Assembly (NCBI RefSeq): GCF_001074825.1
Contig: NZ_JUPG01000062.1
Coordinates: 1-33,485, forward strand
Reading direction: 5' to 3'
Origin: Streptococcus pseudopneumoniae
GTDB lineage: Bacteria; Bacillota; Bacilli; Lactobacillales; Streptococcaceae
DNA: 33,485 nucleotides
Within the stretch, counting starts at the first letter, position 1; each line of letters opens with the position of its first letter. The notes under the pieces were generated by a model. That model was not told the DNA's origin. It did no database searches and saw nothing but the letters and a program-made list of their open reading frames with translations. Positions 9,161 through 20,426 of this stretch are shown here, one piece after another. A program made the position numbers and the translations under genes.

Positions 9161-10707
9161 CTATTATTCACCTCGTTAATCAATCCTTTTATGTCAATTT
9201 TCCCATTTGGAGTCAGTGGCAAGCTGTCTCGGTAAAGGAATTTAGACGGCATCATATAAGACATCATAATATCTGTCAAGTCTTCCTTAATAGACTTGGT
9301 AATATCGATATCACGCTCAAACTGCTCACGAACACCATCTTTTAAGATGACATAGGCCAGTAGATTTTGTACCTTGTGGTCCTTGTTATAACGTGGTACT
9401 GCGACAGCAGACTCGATATAACGAGACTTGTTGAGATTTTGAGAGACATCTTCTAACTCAATGCGGTAACCATTAAACTTAATCTGGAAGTCCATGCGTC
9501 CGCCGTAGAGAAGCAAGCCTTCATCTGTCATTGTTCCCACATCACCTGTGTGATAGGCTGGTAATCCTTCAAATTCAAAGAAGGCTTCCGCTGTTTTTTC
9601 AGGATTGTTCATATAGCCTTTTGACACAGCTGGCCCAGAAACAATGATTTCTCCCTGTTCACCATTTGGCAGTTTATTGCCTTCCTCGTCAATGATGAAG
9701 GTTGGAGAATCAGCCTTGGTATAGCCGATTGGTAGACGTTTGAGAGTCGCTAGCATCTCGTCTGTCACAGCAACAGCTGATAGGGCTACTGTCGCTTCTG
9801 TTGGGCCATAGGCATTGATAATACGGGCATTTGGGAAACGTTCACGTAGTTTTTGAGCCGTTTTGACCGTCAATTCTTCTCCATCAAAGTAGAAATGCGT
9901 GATGCCAGACATTTTCTTGCTGTTGAAGTCTTCAGACAACATGGCCATATCCGCAAAAGACGGTGTAGAAGTCCAGATAGCGATTGGCAATGAAAAGATG
10001 GTCGCAAAGAGTTGCTTAAAGTCCTGAGTGATGGCTGCAGGAAGAGCGAAAAGTGTACCTCCAAGTGCCAAGGTTGGCGCCCAATACATGACAGACAGAT
10101 CAAAAGAATAAGGTGGCTGAGCCAGCATTTGCGGACGACTTGGCGTCGCAAATTCCTTATCCGTAATCATCCAGTTGGTAAAGCTGAGGAGGTTATCATG
10201 GGAAATCTGCACTCCCTTAGGCTTACCAGTTGTACCAGAAGTAAAGATGATGTAGTAATTATCATCTCCCTTGACTGGATGCGTGATTTCGTAGTTATTC
10301 CCTTGGGCAAAGGCTTCTTGAACCTGAGCTAGATTCATTATCGGTGTAGAAACCTGCTCTAATGGAAAATCTGAAATGGCAATAATCAAGCTTGGCTCTG
10401 CCACTTCTAAAATAGCTGAAACTCGCTCCAAAGCCGAATGGCTGTCAATTGGAATGTAGGCATGACCTGACTTAGTCAAGGCTACAAAAGTTGCCAACAT
10501 TTCATACTCTTGGCCACCAAAAACGACTACAGGAGACTTCTCAGGCAATCCTAGTTGGTCGATGGCTGCAGCTAAACTATCCGAATCAGCCTTTAAATCA
10601 CCATAAGTATGTTCCTGCCCTAAAACATTATAGACAGGATAGCTAGGCTGGGTCTGAGCAAAATGCTCAATGGTTTCAATCATATCTACTATTGGTTTGT
10701 TTGACAC
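9157..10707 (-). CDS. dltA: D-alanine--carrier protein ligase DltA
   Basis: A 516-residue cytosolic adenylating enzyme that activates D-alanine with ATP and loads it onto DltC. ANL-superfamily marks: P-loop [10 protein letters not shown] (156-165), [17 protein letters not shown], and the C-terminal catalytic Lys in PNGKID (K503). The start is GTG at 10707, with GAAGGAGA about 11 nt upstream. It lies 20 bp after dltX and overlaps dltB. D-alanylation lowers surface negative charge and protects against cationic peptides. Confidence 0.97.
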   Translation of the reverse strand: MSNKPIVDMIETIEHFAQTQPSYPVYNVLGQEHTYGDLKADSDSLAAAIDQLGLPEKSPVVVFGGQEYEMLATFVALTKSGHAYIPIDSHSALERVSAILEVAEPSLIIAISDFPLEQVSTPIMNLAQVQEAFAQGNNYEITHPVKGDDNYYIIFTSGTTGKPKGVQISHDNLLSFTNWMITDKEFATPSRPQMLAQPPYSFDLSVMYWAPTLALGGTLFALPAAITQDFKQLFATIFSLPIAIWTSTPSFADMAMLSEDFNSKKMSGITHFYFDGEELTVKTAQKLRERFPNARIINAYGPTEATVALSAVAVTDEMLATLKRLPIGYTKADSPTFIIDEEGNKLPNGEQGEIIVSGPAVSKGYMNNPEKTAEAFFEFEGLPAYHTGDVGTMTDEGLLLYGGRMDFQIKFNGYRIELEDVSQNLNKSRYIESAVAVPRYNKDHKVQNLLAYVILKDGVREQFERDIDITKSIKEDLTDIMMSYMMPSKFLYRDSLPLTPNGKIDIKGLINEVNNR

Positions 10708-10727
10708 AATAGGGGTTCTCCTTCAAG

Positions 10728-10859
10728 TTAAAATTCATTATAGATAAAGCTTCCTTGACCCTGACCAAGATAGCTAAAGAAGTAAAGCAGCCCTAAAAAG
10801 ATAAGAAAATACAAGGCTGTCCGACCAAGAAAGAGGTACAATTCTTTTCTCTGTTTCAT
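10728..10859 (-). CDS. dltX: Small membrane protein DltX
   Basis: A 43-residue protein, shorter than usual gene-calling cut-offs. It has a basic N-terminus (MKQRKELY), one membrane helix (about 13-32, LGRTALYFLIFLGLLYFFSY) and a conserved-looking C-terminal FIYNEF tail. DltX is the first gene of the dlt operon in many Firmicutes; its C-terminal motif is proposed to be an acyl intermediate between DltB and DltD. The position immediately before dltA supports the call. The Shine-Dalgarno is poor. Confidence 0.9.
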   Translation of the reverse strand: MKQRKELYLFLGRTALYFLIFLGLLYFFSYLGQGQGSFIYNEF

Positions 10860-10928
10860 CAAGAAAAACCATTCATTTCTGTAATTTTTGTTAAATAAGA
10901 TAAACTCTTACTATAGTATTTTTCTACC

Positions 10929-10958
10929 ATTGTACCATTTTTTAGGGTAATTTTTCAA
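10929..10958 (-). promoter_or_regulatory. Likely dlt operon promoter
   Basis: Minus strand TTGAAA (10958-10953), 18-nt spacer, TGG-TACAAT (10934-10929). The leader to dltX is about 65 nt. Confidence 0.5.
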
Positions 10959-11033
10959 TTGTTTACCGTACATTTTCACTGCATTTAAGCTAATTTTAAA
11001 GATTATGCGGTTTTTCTATGAATATTTTAAAAG

Positions 11034-11060
11034 AAAAAAACCTGAGATTTTCATCTCAAG
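11034..11060 (-). terminator. Terminator of the glp operon
   Basis: Minus-strand stem TGAGAT-GAAA-ATCTCA is followed by GG and a run of seven T, about 28 bp past the glpF stop. Confidence 0.75.
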
Positions 11061-11086
11061 CTCTATCAACATAATTGTTTTCTAGA

Positions 11087-11791
11087 TTAGAAAAGTGAGA
11101 ATACAAGTACGGCCAAGGCTGCACCGATAACAGGTCCTACAACTGGAATCCAAGCATAAGACCAGTCTCCATCTCCCTTATTTGGAATTGGCAAAAGGCT
11201 GTGCATGATACGAGGTCCAAGATCACGCGCAGGATTCAAGGCATAACCTGTTGTCCCACCTAGTGATAGACCGATACCGACAATCAAAGTTCCTACTGCA
11301 AAGGTTCCGATACCTGCCTGAAAATCGTAAAGACCCAAAGCAAAGATTGTTAATACCAATACAAAAGTTCCTAGGATTTCACTAATCAAGTTTGATACAG
11401 TATCCTTGATGGCTGGCCCGGTACTGAAGGTTGCCAGGATATTACCTGCATTTTCTTCTGCCTCATAATGCGGTTTGAATTGCAACCAAACCAAAATCTG
11501 ACCCAGCATAGCCCCTGCGAACTGGGCTAAGATATAAGGCAAAACGGAAGCCCAAGGCAGACCACCTTTTAAAGCCACACCAATTGTCACAGCTGGGTTT
11601 AAATGAGCTGGACTAAGTTTTCCAGATACAAATACTGCAACCGCAACTGCAATCCCCCAACCCATAGTAATCACAATCCAACCTGAGCTATTGCTCTTGG
11701 TTTTAGGAAGAACTACACCTGCTACAACACCATTTCCTAGAAGAATCAGGATTAAAGTCCCCAAAAATTCTCCAAATAATTCATTCATCAT
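11087..11791 (-). CDS. glpF: Glycerol uptake facilitator GlpF
   Basis: A 234-residue aquaglyceroporin with six membrane helices that lets glycerol diffuse in. The two pore NPA motifs are AHLNPAVT and ALNPARDLGPR; the Asp after the second NPA-Arg is typical of glycerol-conducting members. The start at 11791 follows GGAGAC at 8 nt; the longer frame to 11845 has an implausible Pro/Arg-rich start. Last gene of glpK-glpO-glpF, 69 bp after glpO. Confidence 0.95.
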   Translation of the reverse strand: MMNELFGEFLGTLILILLGNGVVAGVVLPKTKSNSSGWIVITMGWGIAVAVAVFVSGKLSPAHLNPAVTIGVALKGGLPWASVLPYILAQFAGAMLGQILVWLQFKPHYEAEENAGNILATFSTGPAIKDTVSNLISEILGTFVLVLTIFALGLYDFQAGIGTFAVGTLIVGIGLSLGGTTGYALNPARDLGPRIMHSLLPIPNKGDGDWSYAWIPVVGPVIGAALAVLVFSLF

Positions 11792-11860
11792 CTTTATGTC
11801 TCCATTAAAAAGAAGGGGCGGGCGACAAGGATTGTTGCCCGCCACCTCTTTTATTTTTTC

Positions 11861-13687
11861 TTAATTTTTTAATTCTGCTAAATCATTGTTAGCAAGAGCT
11901 GCTTCGACATCCGCACGGTAGCCTGCTTTTTCATCTTCTGACCAGTCATAGAATCGTCCCATTTCATCCAAAACTGGCTCAACGATACTATCCAAACTAT
12001 CACGCATAAAGAGCATGTGGTTGGTACGACGAAGGAAGAAGTCAACTGGGCTGATAGCCAACTCATTGCGCATTGCATAGTGAAGGGACAAGGTGTCCGC
12101 CAAGCTGAGTCCTGGCGCTTGTTCCAAGCTGTGAGCAAGTGCAAAGACCTTCGGTGCATTTGAACCGTAAAGATTTGCCAGATAGTGAGCTTCCTTGCTA
12201 TCCAATCCACGTGAAACTCCAAGTTGCGCAAAGGCTTCGATTTCTGAATCCACATTTGCTGGGTTCAATTCTCCACCTGAAACAGGATAAGTCTTAGAAT
12301 TGATCAGTTTAAAGCTGCGATCAAATTCTGCTTTAAGGATATCAACCACGCGCTCCATAGCTCCTTCAGCCATCTTACGGTAGTCTGTGATTTTACCACC
12401 AGCAAGGGTCAAGAGACCATTATCGTCTCGGTCCAAGCTAGAACCACGAGAAACTGCAGATGGATCCAAATGCTTCTCAGATGTGCTACTTTCAAGTTTG
12501 CTGACAGCAGACTCAACATCTTCACGCGTTTTTTCTTTAGAGAGATAAGATTCAACAGTCGCAATCAAGTTGTTAAAGCTTTCATCACTGATTGTACCGT
12601 TATTTCCTCCATTGTAGTCAGAAGCGCTATTGCCTGCGATCAATGGACGAAGACCTGCCCAGCTACTTTCGATATCATCAATGGTGATGTTGGCTTCTGG
12701 GAAGCGGTTGTTGACAATGCCAAGTAGATAATCTACATCTTCCTGAGTCACTTTTGGATGTTCCAAATCACCTGTGTAGTCTGTATCCGTTGTACCAAAG
12801 TAAGTCTTGTTTTCACGTGGGAGAACAAAGACCATACGACCGTCACCCAAACCTGTGTCAAAGTAAACTGGCTGTGACACCTTGATCTTGCTTGAATCCA
12901 CTACCAAGTGAACTCCCTTAGTTGGACGCATTTGTGAGAATTGTGTTCCCTTATTAGACAAATTGCGCACCTTGTCGCTCCAAGGACCTGTTGTGTTGAT
13001 CACCAGACGGGCCTTGATTTCAAATACTTGGTCTGTCAACAAATCATGAGCTACAACACCTGTAATCTTGCCACTTTCGTCAAAGAGGAAGCCTTCTGCC
13101 TTCACGTGGTTGGCAATGAGGGCACCGTCTTGGTTGGCACGTTTGATATTTTCAATCACGAGACGCGCATCGTTGTTACGGAAGTCAAGATAAACTCCAC
13201 CTCCTACCAAGCCTTCTTTCTTCAAGTTTGGCTGGCGTTCCAAGACTTCTTCCTTGCTCAAGACCTTGTTAGCAGCTGGCGTGTTATTAACCCCTGCTAA
13301 AAGGTCATACAAGTCCATGGCTACTTTGAGGCGGAAGAGGCTAAAGGTCGCTCCATCTTCATCGTAAACTGGCAAGAGCATTGGGTCTGGTTTTGGAATG
13401 TGTGGTGCGATTTGTTGAACCACTGCACGTTCAGAAACCGTATCTGATACCACTTCTACATCAAATTGTTTGAGGTAACGAAGACCTCCGTGAACCAATT
13501 TTGTTGAACGGCTTGATGTTCCTTCTGCGAAGTCCTGCATTTCAATCAAACCAGTCTCAAGACCGCTAGCTGCCGCTTGCAAGGCTACACCAGCCCCTGT
13601 GATCCCCCCACCGATAATCAAGAGGTCCAAGGTACGTTCCTGCATTTTTTTAATTGATAATTCACGTGTTTTCTTTGAAAATTCCAT
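11861..13687 (-). CDS. glpO: Alpha-glycerophosphate oxidase GlpO
   Basis: A 608-residue FAD enzyme that oxidises glycerol-3-phosphate to dihydroxyacetone phosphate with O2, producing H2O2. The Rossmann FAD motif GGGITGAG is at 26-33. The 'RSTKLVHGGLRYL' block and the C-terminal GGKITDYR block mark the GlpD/GlpO family. It carries the insert typical of the oxidase, around residues 355-410 (Lys/Glu/Ser-rich, ATVESYLSKEKTREDVES), absent from GlpD dehydrogenases. Placed between the kinase that makes its substrate and the facilitator. Confidence 0.97.
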   Translation of the reverse strand: MEFSKKTRELSIKKMQERTLDLLIIGGGITGAGVALQAAASGLETGLIEMQDFAEGTSSRSTKLVHGGLRYLKQFDVEVVSDTVSERAVVQQIAPHIPKPDPMLLPVYDEDGATFSLFRLKVAMDLYDLLAGVNNTPAANKVLSKEEVLERQPNLKKEGLVGGGVYLDFRNNDARLVIENIKRANQDGALIANHVKAEGFLFDESGKITGVVAHDLLTDQVFEIKARLVINTTGPWSDKVRNLSNKGTQFSQMRPTKGVHLVVDSSKIKVSQPVYFDTGLGDGRMVFVLPRENKTYFGTTDTDYTGDLEHPKVTQEDVDYLLGIVNNRFPEANITIDDIESSWAGLRPLIAGNSASDYNGGNNGTISDESFNNLIATVESYLSKEKTREDVESAVSKLESSTSEKHLDPSAVSRGSSLDRDDNGLLTLAGGKITDYRKMAEGAMERVVDILKAEFDRSFKLINSKTYPVSGGELNPANVDSEIEAFAQLGVSRGLDSKEAHYLANLYGSNAPKVFALAHSLEQAPGLSLADTLSLHYAMRNELAISPVDFFLRRTNHMLFMRDSLDSIVEPVLDEMGRFYDWSEDEKAGYRADVEAALANNDLAELKN

Positions 13688-13728
13688 ATTTACACACTTT
13701 CTAACTGAGTCGCTTTATTCTGCCAGTA

Positions 13729-15249
<1,521 letters not shown>

Positions 15250-15287
15250 TCATAATGATCTTGAGGATGTCTCCTCTTTACACTAAC

Positions 15288-15312
15288 TAGTATACAAAAT
15301 AAAGCGCTTTCT
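15288..15312 (-). promoter_or_regulatory. glpK promoter region with CcpA (cre)-like site
   Basis: Minus strand AGAAAGCGCTTTAT (15312-15299) contains the AAGCGCTT core of catabolite-responsive elements. It lies between the -10 (TATACT, about 15293-15288) and a poor -35, so CcpA binding would occlude the promoter when preferred sugars are present. Confidence 0.55.
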
Positions 15313-15370
15313 TGTTTATCAACTTTTTTTAATTTTTAAAAAAATGTGAGGAGATTGTGTAAATTTCACA

Positions 15371-15398
15371 AAAAAGACCTGGAAGCACCAAGTCTTTT
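15371..15398 (-). terminator. Terminator after the Mga-like gene
   Basis: Minus strand AAAAGACTTGG-TGCTT-CCAGGTCTTTTTT. It begins inside the stop region of the regulator gene and ends in a T-run. Confidence 0.85.
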
Positions 15399-16824
15399 AA
15401 GTGAATAATAACTGACGAATCGCTGCCAAATCTTCCATATCCAAGTCGTTTTTTAAATAATAGACTGGTGTCTGTTCCTTCTTATGAATCGGGTTATTGG
15501 TAACCAGCAAATCATAATGCCGACTAGGATCATAGGCTTCAATGGTAATAAAACGATTATATTCCAAATACCGTTTCAAAATGGCTGACATCCTTGAAAA
15601 GACAAGGAAACCAGATGTCAAATCCAGACCAATCCGCATATGCTGACCACCATTTTCTGCCATATATTCCATCAACTGGAGCCATTCCCAGAGAATTTTC
15701 TTATCCAAATCCGTTCCCTGATGAAAGGCTGGCAAAATATGAAAAATTCTCTCTGCAGTCCCTCTAAAATCATGTTCCATCAACAAATAAGGATGACGAT
15801 TCTCTATCTGGTATCTGTACTGATCTTGTAAAATATAGCCCTTGTATAGATAAACTTGACCACAAAGCTGACTGAGTTCATAGGTTACATGGTCCTCTGT
15901 ATAATCACCTAGTAACTCCTCCTTCTTCATTTCTTGAATCAATTGCGTCAGCAAATCTGCCAACTGCCCTCCAAAACCAAGAATATATTCCATAGTATGA
16001 AGGGGAAGAATGCGATGAGATAGGAGGAAAGAGAAAAATATCATCATCTCACCATCCTCAGTTCCTAGAGGGATGTGTTGCCCAGCAAAAAAGGACGGAG
16101 TCTTTCTCAGCAAACGAAGATAGAAAATATTGTCAAAATACCCTCGCATTTTCTCTTCTATCACTTGAAACTGACAGGCATTGACCCGAAGACGTTGTTG
16201 ACTGATGTGAGACCAAAGAACCAAGTCCAGTTTCTGGCCCGAAGACAAGCTTGCACCACAGATTTCCTCTAAACTAGCAATCTCCTGCTTTCTCTCTGGC
16301 TTCTGCATGTGTCCTTCCCATTCCTGACTGGACCAAACCTTGCGAAAAAGACAGAAATAAAAATAACGAATCTGATGCTCTGGACCTCGCCAACGTCCAT
16401 TTTGAATAGACAAATCAAATTCTGACAAAATCTGATTTAAACTAGCCAAGTGGCGACCAAGCGTAGCCTCACTAATCATCAATTCTTGAGCCAGCTGATG
16501 GGCTAAAAACTGTTGGTGGTAAAGAAGATAAACTAGAATCTGATATTTAACAGCATTCTCCAAAAACAGACTCCGGATGTCTCTCCCCTTGGTAGCTGCA
16601 CCGATCGACAGGCGCAGATTTTCATCTTCTAAGGAGATGGTCAGCTCTAAACCACTGTCCAAAGTCTTGTCATTGAGCAGGGTGACATATTTGGTTAGGG
16701 TTGCTTTTGAAAATCCTGTTTCCTCCATTACAGCCTTGACAGTCGTCTGAGACTCTTGTAATAGAAAGGAAAGGATTGAAAATTGGCCAGATTCAGCCTT
16801 TTCCATCAAATCTCCTAAATACAT
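15397..16824 (-). CDS. Mga/RofA-family transcriptional regulator
   Basis: A 475-residue DNA-binding regulator of the Mga type. Two N-terminal helix-turn-helix segments are visible: about 29-50, [21 protein letters not shown], and about 114-132 with the [16 protein letters not shown] block. A long helical middle resembles PRD domains, and a C-terminal alpha/beta part ([19 protein letters not shown]) resembles EIIB. Such proteins link carbohydrate/PTS state to surface or virulence genes. A regulator of this type next to the glp genes is known in pneumococcus, but its targets cannot be read here. Two starts are possible: 16824 (AAAGGGG upstream) and Met7 at 16806 (TTAGGAG 5 nt upstream). Divergent from hslO. 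Confidence 0.85.
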   Translation of the reverse strand: MYLGDLMEKAESGQFSILSFLLQESQTTVKAVMEETGFSKATLTKYVTLLNDKTLDSGLELTISLEDENLRLSIGAATKGRDIRSLFLENAVKYQILVYLLYHQQFLAHQLAQELMISEATLGRHLASLNQILSEFDLSIQNGRWRGPEHQIRYFYFCLFRKVWSSQEWEGHMQKPERKQEIASLEEICGASLSSGQKLDLVLWSHISQQRLRVNACQFQVIEEKMRGYFDNIFYLRLLRKTPSFFAGQHIPLGTEDGEMMIFFSFLLSHRILPLHTMEYILGFGGQLADLLTQLIQEMKKEELLGDYTEDHVTYELSQLCGQVYLYKGYILQDQYRYQIENRHPYLLMEHDFRGTAERIFHILPAFHQGTDLDKKILWEWLQLMEYMAENGGQHMRIGLDLTSGFLVFSRMSAILKRYLEYNRFITIEAYDPSRHYDLLVTNNPIHKKEQTPVYYLKNDLDMEDLAAIRQLLFT

Positions 16825-16972
16825 TTGTTACCCCTTTCATTTTCTACCTTAAGCATAGCATAAATCTTAGAAATGCTGAAATAATCTGTTTCTCTTTTTA
16901 TTTACCTGCTGATTTCCTTATCCATTATCCTGAAAATCAGCAAACACACGGCTCCCCCTTTGGGCATTTTTA

Positions 16973-16988
16973 TGCTAAAATAGTAGCT
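16973..16988 (+). promoter_or_regulatory. hslO promoter directly at the start codon
   Basis: TGC-TAAAAT (TAAAAT at 16976-16981) is an extended -10 whose predicted start site (about 16988-16989) is at the hslO ATG. No good -35 (TCCCCC) and no Shine-Dalgarno are present. Confidence 0.55.
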
Positions 16989-17861
16989 ATGGATAAAATT
17001 ATTAAAACTATATCAGAAAGCGGAGCCTTTCGTGCTTTTGTCCTTGACAGCACAGAAACCGTCCGCACTGCTCAAGAAAAACACCAAACCCAAGCTAGCT
17101 CAACTGTAGCGCTTGGTCGAACTCTTATCGCTAGCCAGATTCTCGCAGCCAATGAAAAAGGAAATACCAAACTTACAGTTAAGGTGCTGGGATCTAGCTC
17201 TCTAGGTGCCATCATCACCGTCGCTGATACCAAGGGGAATGTCAAAGGCTATGTTCAAAATCCCGGTGTCGATATCAAAAAGACTGCAACTGGTGAAGTT
17301 CTAGTCGGACCTTTTGTTGGAAACGGTCAATTCCTCGTTATCACAGACTACGGCATTGGAAATCCTTACAACTCTATGACTCCCCTCATCTCTGGAGAAA
17401 TCGGTGAAGACCTGGCCTTTTACCTGACTGAAAGCCAACAGACTCCTTCAGCAGTCGGTCTCAATGTCCTTTTAGACGAAGAAGACAAGGTCAAGGTTGC
17501 AGGTGGTTTCCTAGTTCAAGTCTTGCCAGGAGCCAAGGAAGAAGAGATTGCCCGCTTTGAAAAACGCATCCAAGAAATGCCAGCTATCTCAACGCTTCTC
17601 GAAAGTGAAGACCATATCGAATCCCTTCTCAAGGCAATCTACGGTGACGAAGCCTACAAGCGTCTATCTGAAGAAGAAATCCGTTTCCAATGTGACTGTA
17701 GTCATGAACGCTTTATGAACGCTCTTGCCAGCCTTCCAAACTCAGACTTGCAGGAAATGAAAGAGGAAGACCACGGGGCTGAAATCACTTGTCAATTCTG
17801 CCAAACAACTTACAACTTTGATGAAAACGACCTGGAGGAACTCATTCGTGACAAATCTTAA
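16989..17861 (+). CDS. hslO: Redox-regulated chaperone Hsp33 (HslO)
   Basis: A 290-residue cytosolic holdase switched on by oxidation. The C-terminal zinc switch is complete: C235-x-C237 and C268-x-x-C271. Length matches Hsp33 exactly from ATG 16989; the open frame extending upstream to 16776 runs over the divergent regulator's start and has no homologous character. No ribosome binding site precedes the ATG, in line with a leaderless mRNA. It overlaps dus, forming a two-gene unit. Protection against the H2O2 these bacteria make is a plausible role. Confidence 0.95.
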   Translation: MDKIIKTISESGAFRAFVLDSTETVRTAQEKHQTQASSTVALGRTLIASQILAANEKGNTKLTVKVLGSSSLGAIITVADTKGNVKGYVQNPGVDIKKTATGEVLVGPFVGNGQFLVITDYGIGNPYNSMTPLISGEIGEDLAFYLTESQQTPSAVGLNVLLDEEDKVKVAGGFLVQVLPGAKEEEIARFEKRIQEMPAISTLLESEDHIESLLKAIYGDEAYKRLSEEEIRFQCDCSHERFMNALASLPNSDLQEMKEEDHGAEITCQFCQTTYNFDENDLEELIRDKS

Positions 17862-18828
17862 TACACCCTTTATGATTGGCAATGTTGAGATTCCCAATCG
17901 TACCGTTTTAGCACCTATGGCTGGTGTGACCAACTCAGCCTTTCGTACCATCGCAAAAGAGCTCGGAGCTGGACTCGTTGTCATGGAAATGGTCTCTGAC
18001 AAGGGAATCCAATACAACAACGAAAAAACCCTACACATGCTTCATATCGATGAAGGCGAAAACCCAGTCTCTATCCAACTTTTTGGTAGCGATGAAGACA
18101 GCCTAGCACGCGCAGCAGAATTCATCCAAGAAAACACCAAAACCGATATAGTGGATATCAACATGGGCTGCCCAGTTAACAAAATCGTGAAGAACGAAGC
18201 TGGCGCTATGTGGCTCAAGGATCCAGATAAGATTTACTCTATCATCAATAAGGTCCAATCTGTCCTTGATATCCCCCTTACTGTCAAAATGCGTACAGGC
18301 TGGGCTGACCCGTCTCTGGCAGTAGAAAATGCCCTGGCCGCTGAAGCTGCAGGTGTTTCTGCCCTTGCTATGCATGGCCGTACCCGTGAACAAATGTATA
18401 CAGGTCACGCAGACCTCGAGACCCTTCACAAGGTCGCTCAAGCTTTGACCAAGATTCCATTCATCGCCAACGGTGACATCCGTACGGTCCAAGAAGCCAA
18501 ACAACGTATCGAAGAAGTCGGTGCTGACGCAGTCATGATTGGCCGCGCTGCCATGGGAAATCCCTACCTCTTCAACCAAATCAACCACTACTTTGAAACA
18601 GGAGAAATCCTACCTGATTTGACCTTTGAAGACAAGATGAAAATCGCCTACGAGCACTTGAAACGCTTGATTAACCTCAAAGGGGAAAATGTCGCAGTTC
18701 GTGAATTCCGTGGCCTCGCTCCTCACTACCTCCGTGGAACATCTGGCGCAGCCAAACTACGTGGAGCCATTTCACAAGCTAGCACCCTAGCAGAGATTGA
18801 AGATCTCTTGCAGTTGGATAAGGCTTAA
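17848..18828 (+). CDS. dus: tRNA-dihydrouridine synthase (DusB-like)
   Basis: A 326-residue FMN TIM-barrel enzyme reducing uridines in the tRNA D-loop. Typical blocks: [13 protein letters not shown] (21-33), catalytic C108 in [29 protein letters not shown] and [16 protein letters not shown] prefer GTG at 17848, with CTGGAGG about 9 nt upstream, over ATG/TTG codons at 17818-17821 without such a site. The gene then overlaps hslO by 14 nt. This hslO-dus pairing is common in streptococci. Confidence 0.93.
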   Translation: MTNLNTPFMIGNVEIPNRTVLAPMAGVTNSAFRTIAKELGAGLVVMEMVSDKGIQYNNEKTLHMLHIDEGENPVSIQLFGSDEDSLARAAEFIQENTKTDIVDINMGCPVNKIVKNEAGAMWLKDPDKIYSIINKVQSVLDIPLTVKMRTGWADPSLAVENALAAEAAGVSALAMHGRTREQMYTGHADLETLHKVAQALTKIPFIANGDIRTVQEAKQRIEEVGADAVMIGRAAMGNPYLFNQINHYFETGEILPDLTFEDKMKIAYEHLKRLINLKGENVAVREFRGLAPHYLRGTSGAAKLRGAISQASTLAEIEDLLQLDKA

Positions 18829-18829
18829 A

Positions 18830-19381
18830 ATGGTTCATACTGCTCTACTGATTATCGATATGCAAAAAGCATTTGATAGACCTATTTGGGGAGAACGAAA
18901 CAACCCTCAAGCTGAACATCAAGCATTGAGAGTACTGGCATACTTTCGTAAACACGCTCTTCCAGTCTTACATGTTCAACACATATCTGACAATCCCCAG
19001 TCGCAATTTCATAACAAACAAAATCAGGAGTTTAAAAGTGGATTTGAACCATTTGCTTCAGAACCTGTCTTTCAAAAAACGGTTAATAGCGCCTTTATTG
19101 GAACAAATCTTGAAACCTATTTACGAAAAAATCAGATTTGTCATTTAGTCCTTGCTGGTCTGACTCTGCCTCATTGTGTATCTACTACGACACGAATGGC
19201 AGCAAATCTTGGTTTTGAAGTCACATTACTAGCAGATGCTACTGCCAGTTTTACCCTATCTAACAAAAACGGTCAGGCCATCTCTCCTGAGACTATCCAT
19301 GAAATTAATCTCCTTTCTCTACAGGATGAATTCGCTCAAATTCTTACTACAGAGGAATTTTTAACCCAAGTACAAGTATAA
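18830..19381 (+). CDS. Isochorismatase-family cysteine hydrolase
   Basis: A 183-residue hydrolase of the isochorismatase/nicotinamidase-like fold. The catalytic triad can be placed at D10 (LLIIDMQKAF), K84 (QKTVNSAF) and C116 (GLTLPHCVSTTTR). The substrate is unknown; nicotinamidase (PncA) is one possibility given the NAD genes 2 kb away, but the metal-binding D-x-H-x-x-H pattern of PncA is not evident. The start follows the dus stop by one base, so it is probably read through from hslO-dus. A terminator follows. Confidence 0.88.
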   Translation: MVHTALLIIDMQKAFDRPIWGERNNPQAEHQALRVLAYFRKHALPVLHVQHISDNPQSQFHNKQNQEFKSGFEPFASEPVFQKTVNSAFIGTNLETYLRKNQICHLVLAGLTLPHCVSTTTRMAANLGFEVTLLADATASFTLSNKNGQAISPETIHEINLLSLQDEFAQILTTEEFLTQVQV

Positions 19382-19382
19382 A

Positions 19383-19417
19383 ATAATCCGTCAACTCTTA
19401 TTGAGCTGACGGATTTT
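19383..19417 (+). terminator. Terminator after the isochorismatase-like gene
   Basis: AATCCGTCA and TGACGGATT arms about 12 nt apart, followed by TTCTG. Confidence 0.75.
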
Positions 19418-19450
19418 CTGTAATTGTAAAAATTCAAATACTGATTGTTA

Positions 19451-20149
19451 TTATTGACTCAAAGCAACACTAGAAACCTTACCATCCGCTCCTGTTGTAA
19501 TTTGGATGACTTTTCCTCCACCGATTTTGGCATTATACTTGCCATCGTCAAGAGTATAAGAGTAGCCTCTGATAGAGTAGTTTTCTTTCTTTCCATCAGC
19601 AGATTCTACTGTGAATTGACCTCCTGATGAAACTGTGATGGTTTCGCCATTGGCTCCCTTCCAGTTGCCCGCTGCAGCTGAGAAATCACCATCTGCCATA
19701 GTTAAAACACCCTTATAGCGTTTATTTTGCTCTGCTTGTTTGTCTTGAAGTTTGCGGTCAGTTGTAGAATCATAGCTTGATTGATTAGACTGAGCTTGAG
19801 GAGCCTGTTTAGTTGAAGAAGCCTGAACAGGAGTTTTTTGACTAGCTGCTTGTTGATTAGACACCTCTTGACCTTGTCTTTGCTCTGGTGCAGGTGCCGC
19901 TTGTGATGGTGTCGCAGTTGCTGAAGATTGATCAGTAGACGCCTTAGTCTTTTCAGATGAAGCTGAACTTGAGGACTTCTGAGTCTTGCTTTCTTTGCTA
20001 GAAGAAGCTACTTTAGAATTTGATGATTGGCTTGTCTTAGCAGAACTGCTTGCTTGAGTTGTTTCCTTTTTATTTCCACAAGCTCCTAGTAGCAAGGTAG
20101 AAGCCAATACAGTTGCTGCCATCAATTTGATATAGGTTTTCTTTTTCAT
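19451..20149 (-). CDS. Surface lipoprotein with Ser/Gln-rich linker and DUF6287-like C-terminal domain
   Basis: A 232-residue lipoprotein of unknown function. The signal peptide ends in lipobox LLGAC (about Cys24). A long low-complexity Ser/Thr/Gln/Ala/Lys linker follows (about 26-140), a typical wall-spanning spacer. The C-terminal domain, about 85 residues (GVLTMADGDFSAAAGNWKG...), has the look of the small beta domain annotated as DUF6287 in streptococcal lipoproteins. The start at 20149 is set by AAAGGAG; the frame begins earlier at 20170 without a site. Transcribed alone from a good promoter; opposite the 76-residue membrane protein gene. Confidence 0.8.
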   Translation of the reverse strand: MKKKTYIKLMAATVLASTLLLGACGNKKETTQASSSAKTSQSSNSKVASSSKESKTQKSSSSASSEKTKASTDQSSATATPSQAAPAPEQRQGQEVSNQQAASQKTPVQASSTKQAPQAQSNQSSYDSTTDRKLQDKQAEQNKRYKGVLTMADGDFSAAAGNWKGANGETITVSSGGQFTVESADGKKENYSIRGYSYTLDDGKYNAKIGGGKVIQITTGADGKVSSVALSQ

Positions 20150-20203
20150 TTTTCTACTCCTTTGTAACATTTTCGAAATATTAAGAAATCTTTTTGTAAT
20201 ATA

Positions 20204-20232
20204 ATTGTAACATTTGGGTTTAAATATGTCAA
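20204..20232 (-). promoter_or_regulatory. Promoter of the lipoprotein gene, with a WalR-like repeat
   Basis: Minus strand TTGACA (20232-20227), 17-nt spacer, TACAAT (20209-20204). Overlapping the -10 is TGTTAC-AATTA-TATTAC, one base off the WalR/VicR consensus TGTWAH-N5-TGTWAH. The WalR reading is tentative. Confidence 0.7.
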
Positions 20233-20315
20233 CGATTTATCTAAACTATTTTAAAAATCTCACATCATTTAGATACATTTACTCCTCCTACTCTTTTATT
20301 CGTAATAAAACAGAA

Positions 20316-20336
20316 AAACAGGAGATTTTCCTGTTA
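20316..20336. repeat. Inverted repeat between the divergent genes
   Basis: AACAGGA-GATT-TTCCTGTT forms a 7-8 bp hairpin; its minus-strand side is followed by TTTCTGTTTT, so it could stop leftward transcription. No leftward gene lies just upstream of it. Nothing else recognisable lies between the two promoters here. Confidence 0.5.
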
Positions 20337-20364
20337 AAAATTTGAATTTGTTTTGTGTAATCGC

Positions 20365-20393
20365 TTGCATTGTTTTAGACAAAGGAATATAAT
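20365..20393 (+). promoter_or_regulatory. Promoter of the 76-residue membrane protein gene
   Basis: TTGCAT (20365-20370), 17-nt spacer, TATAAT (20388-20393). Confidence 0.7.
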
Positions 20394-20426
20394 AACATTG
20401 AAATATGATATTGGAGGTGTAGACTT

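Noticed and set aside
16776..16988. Longer N-terminus for HslO
   Set aside because: Family length and the extended -10 at 16976-16981 place the start at 16989; the extension overlaps the divergent regulator's 5' end.
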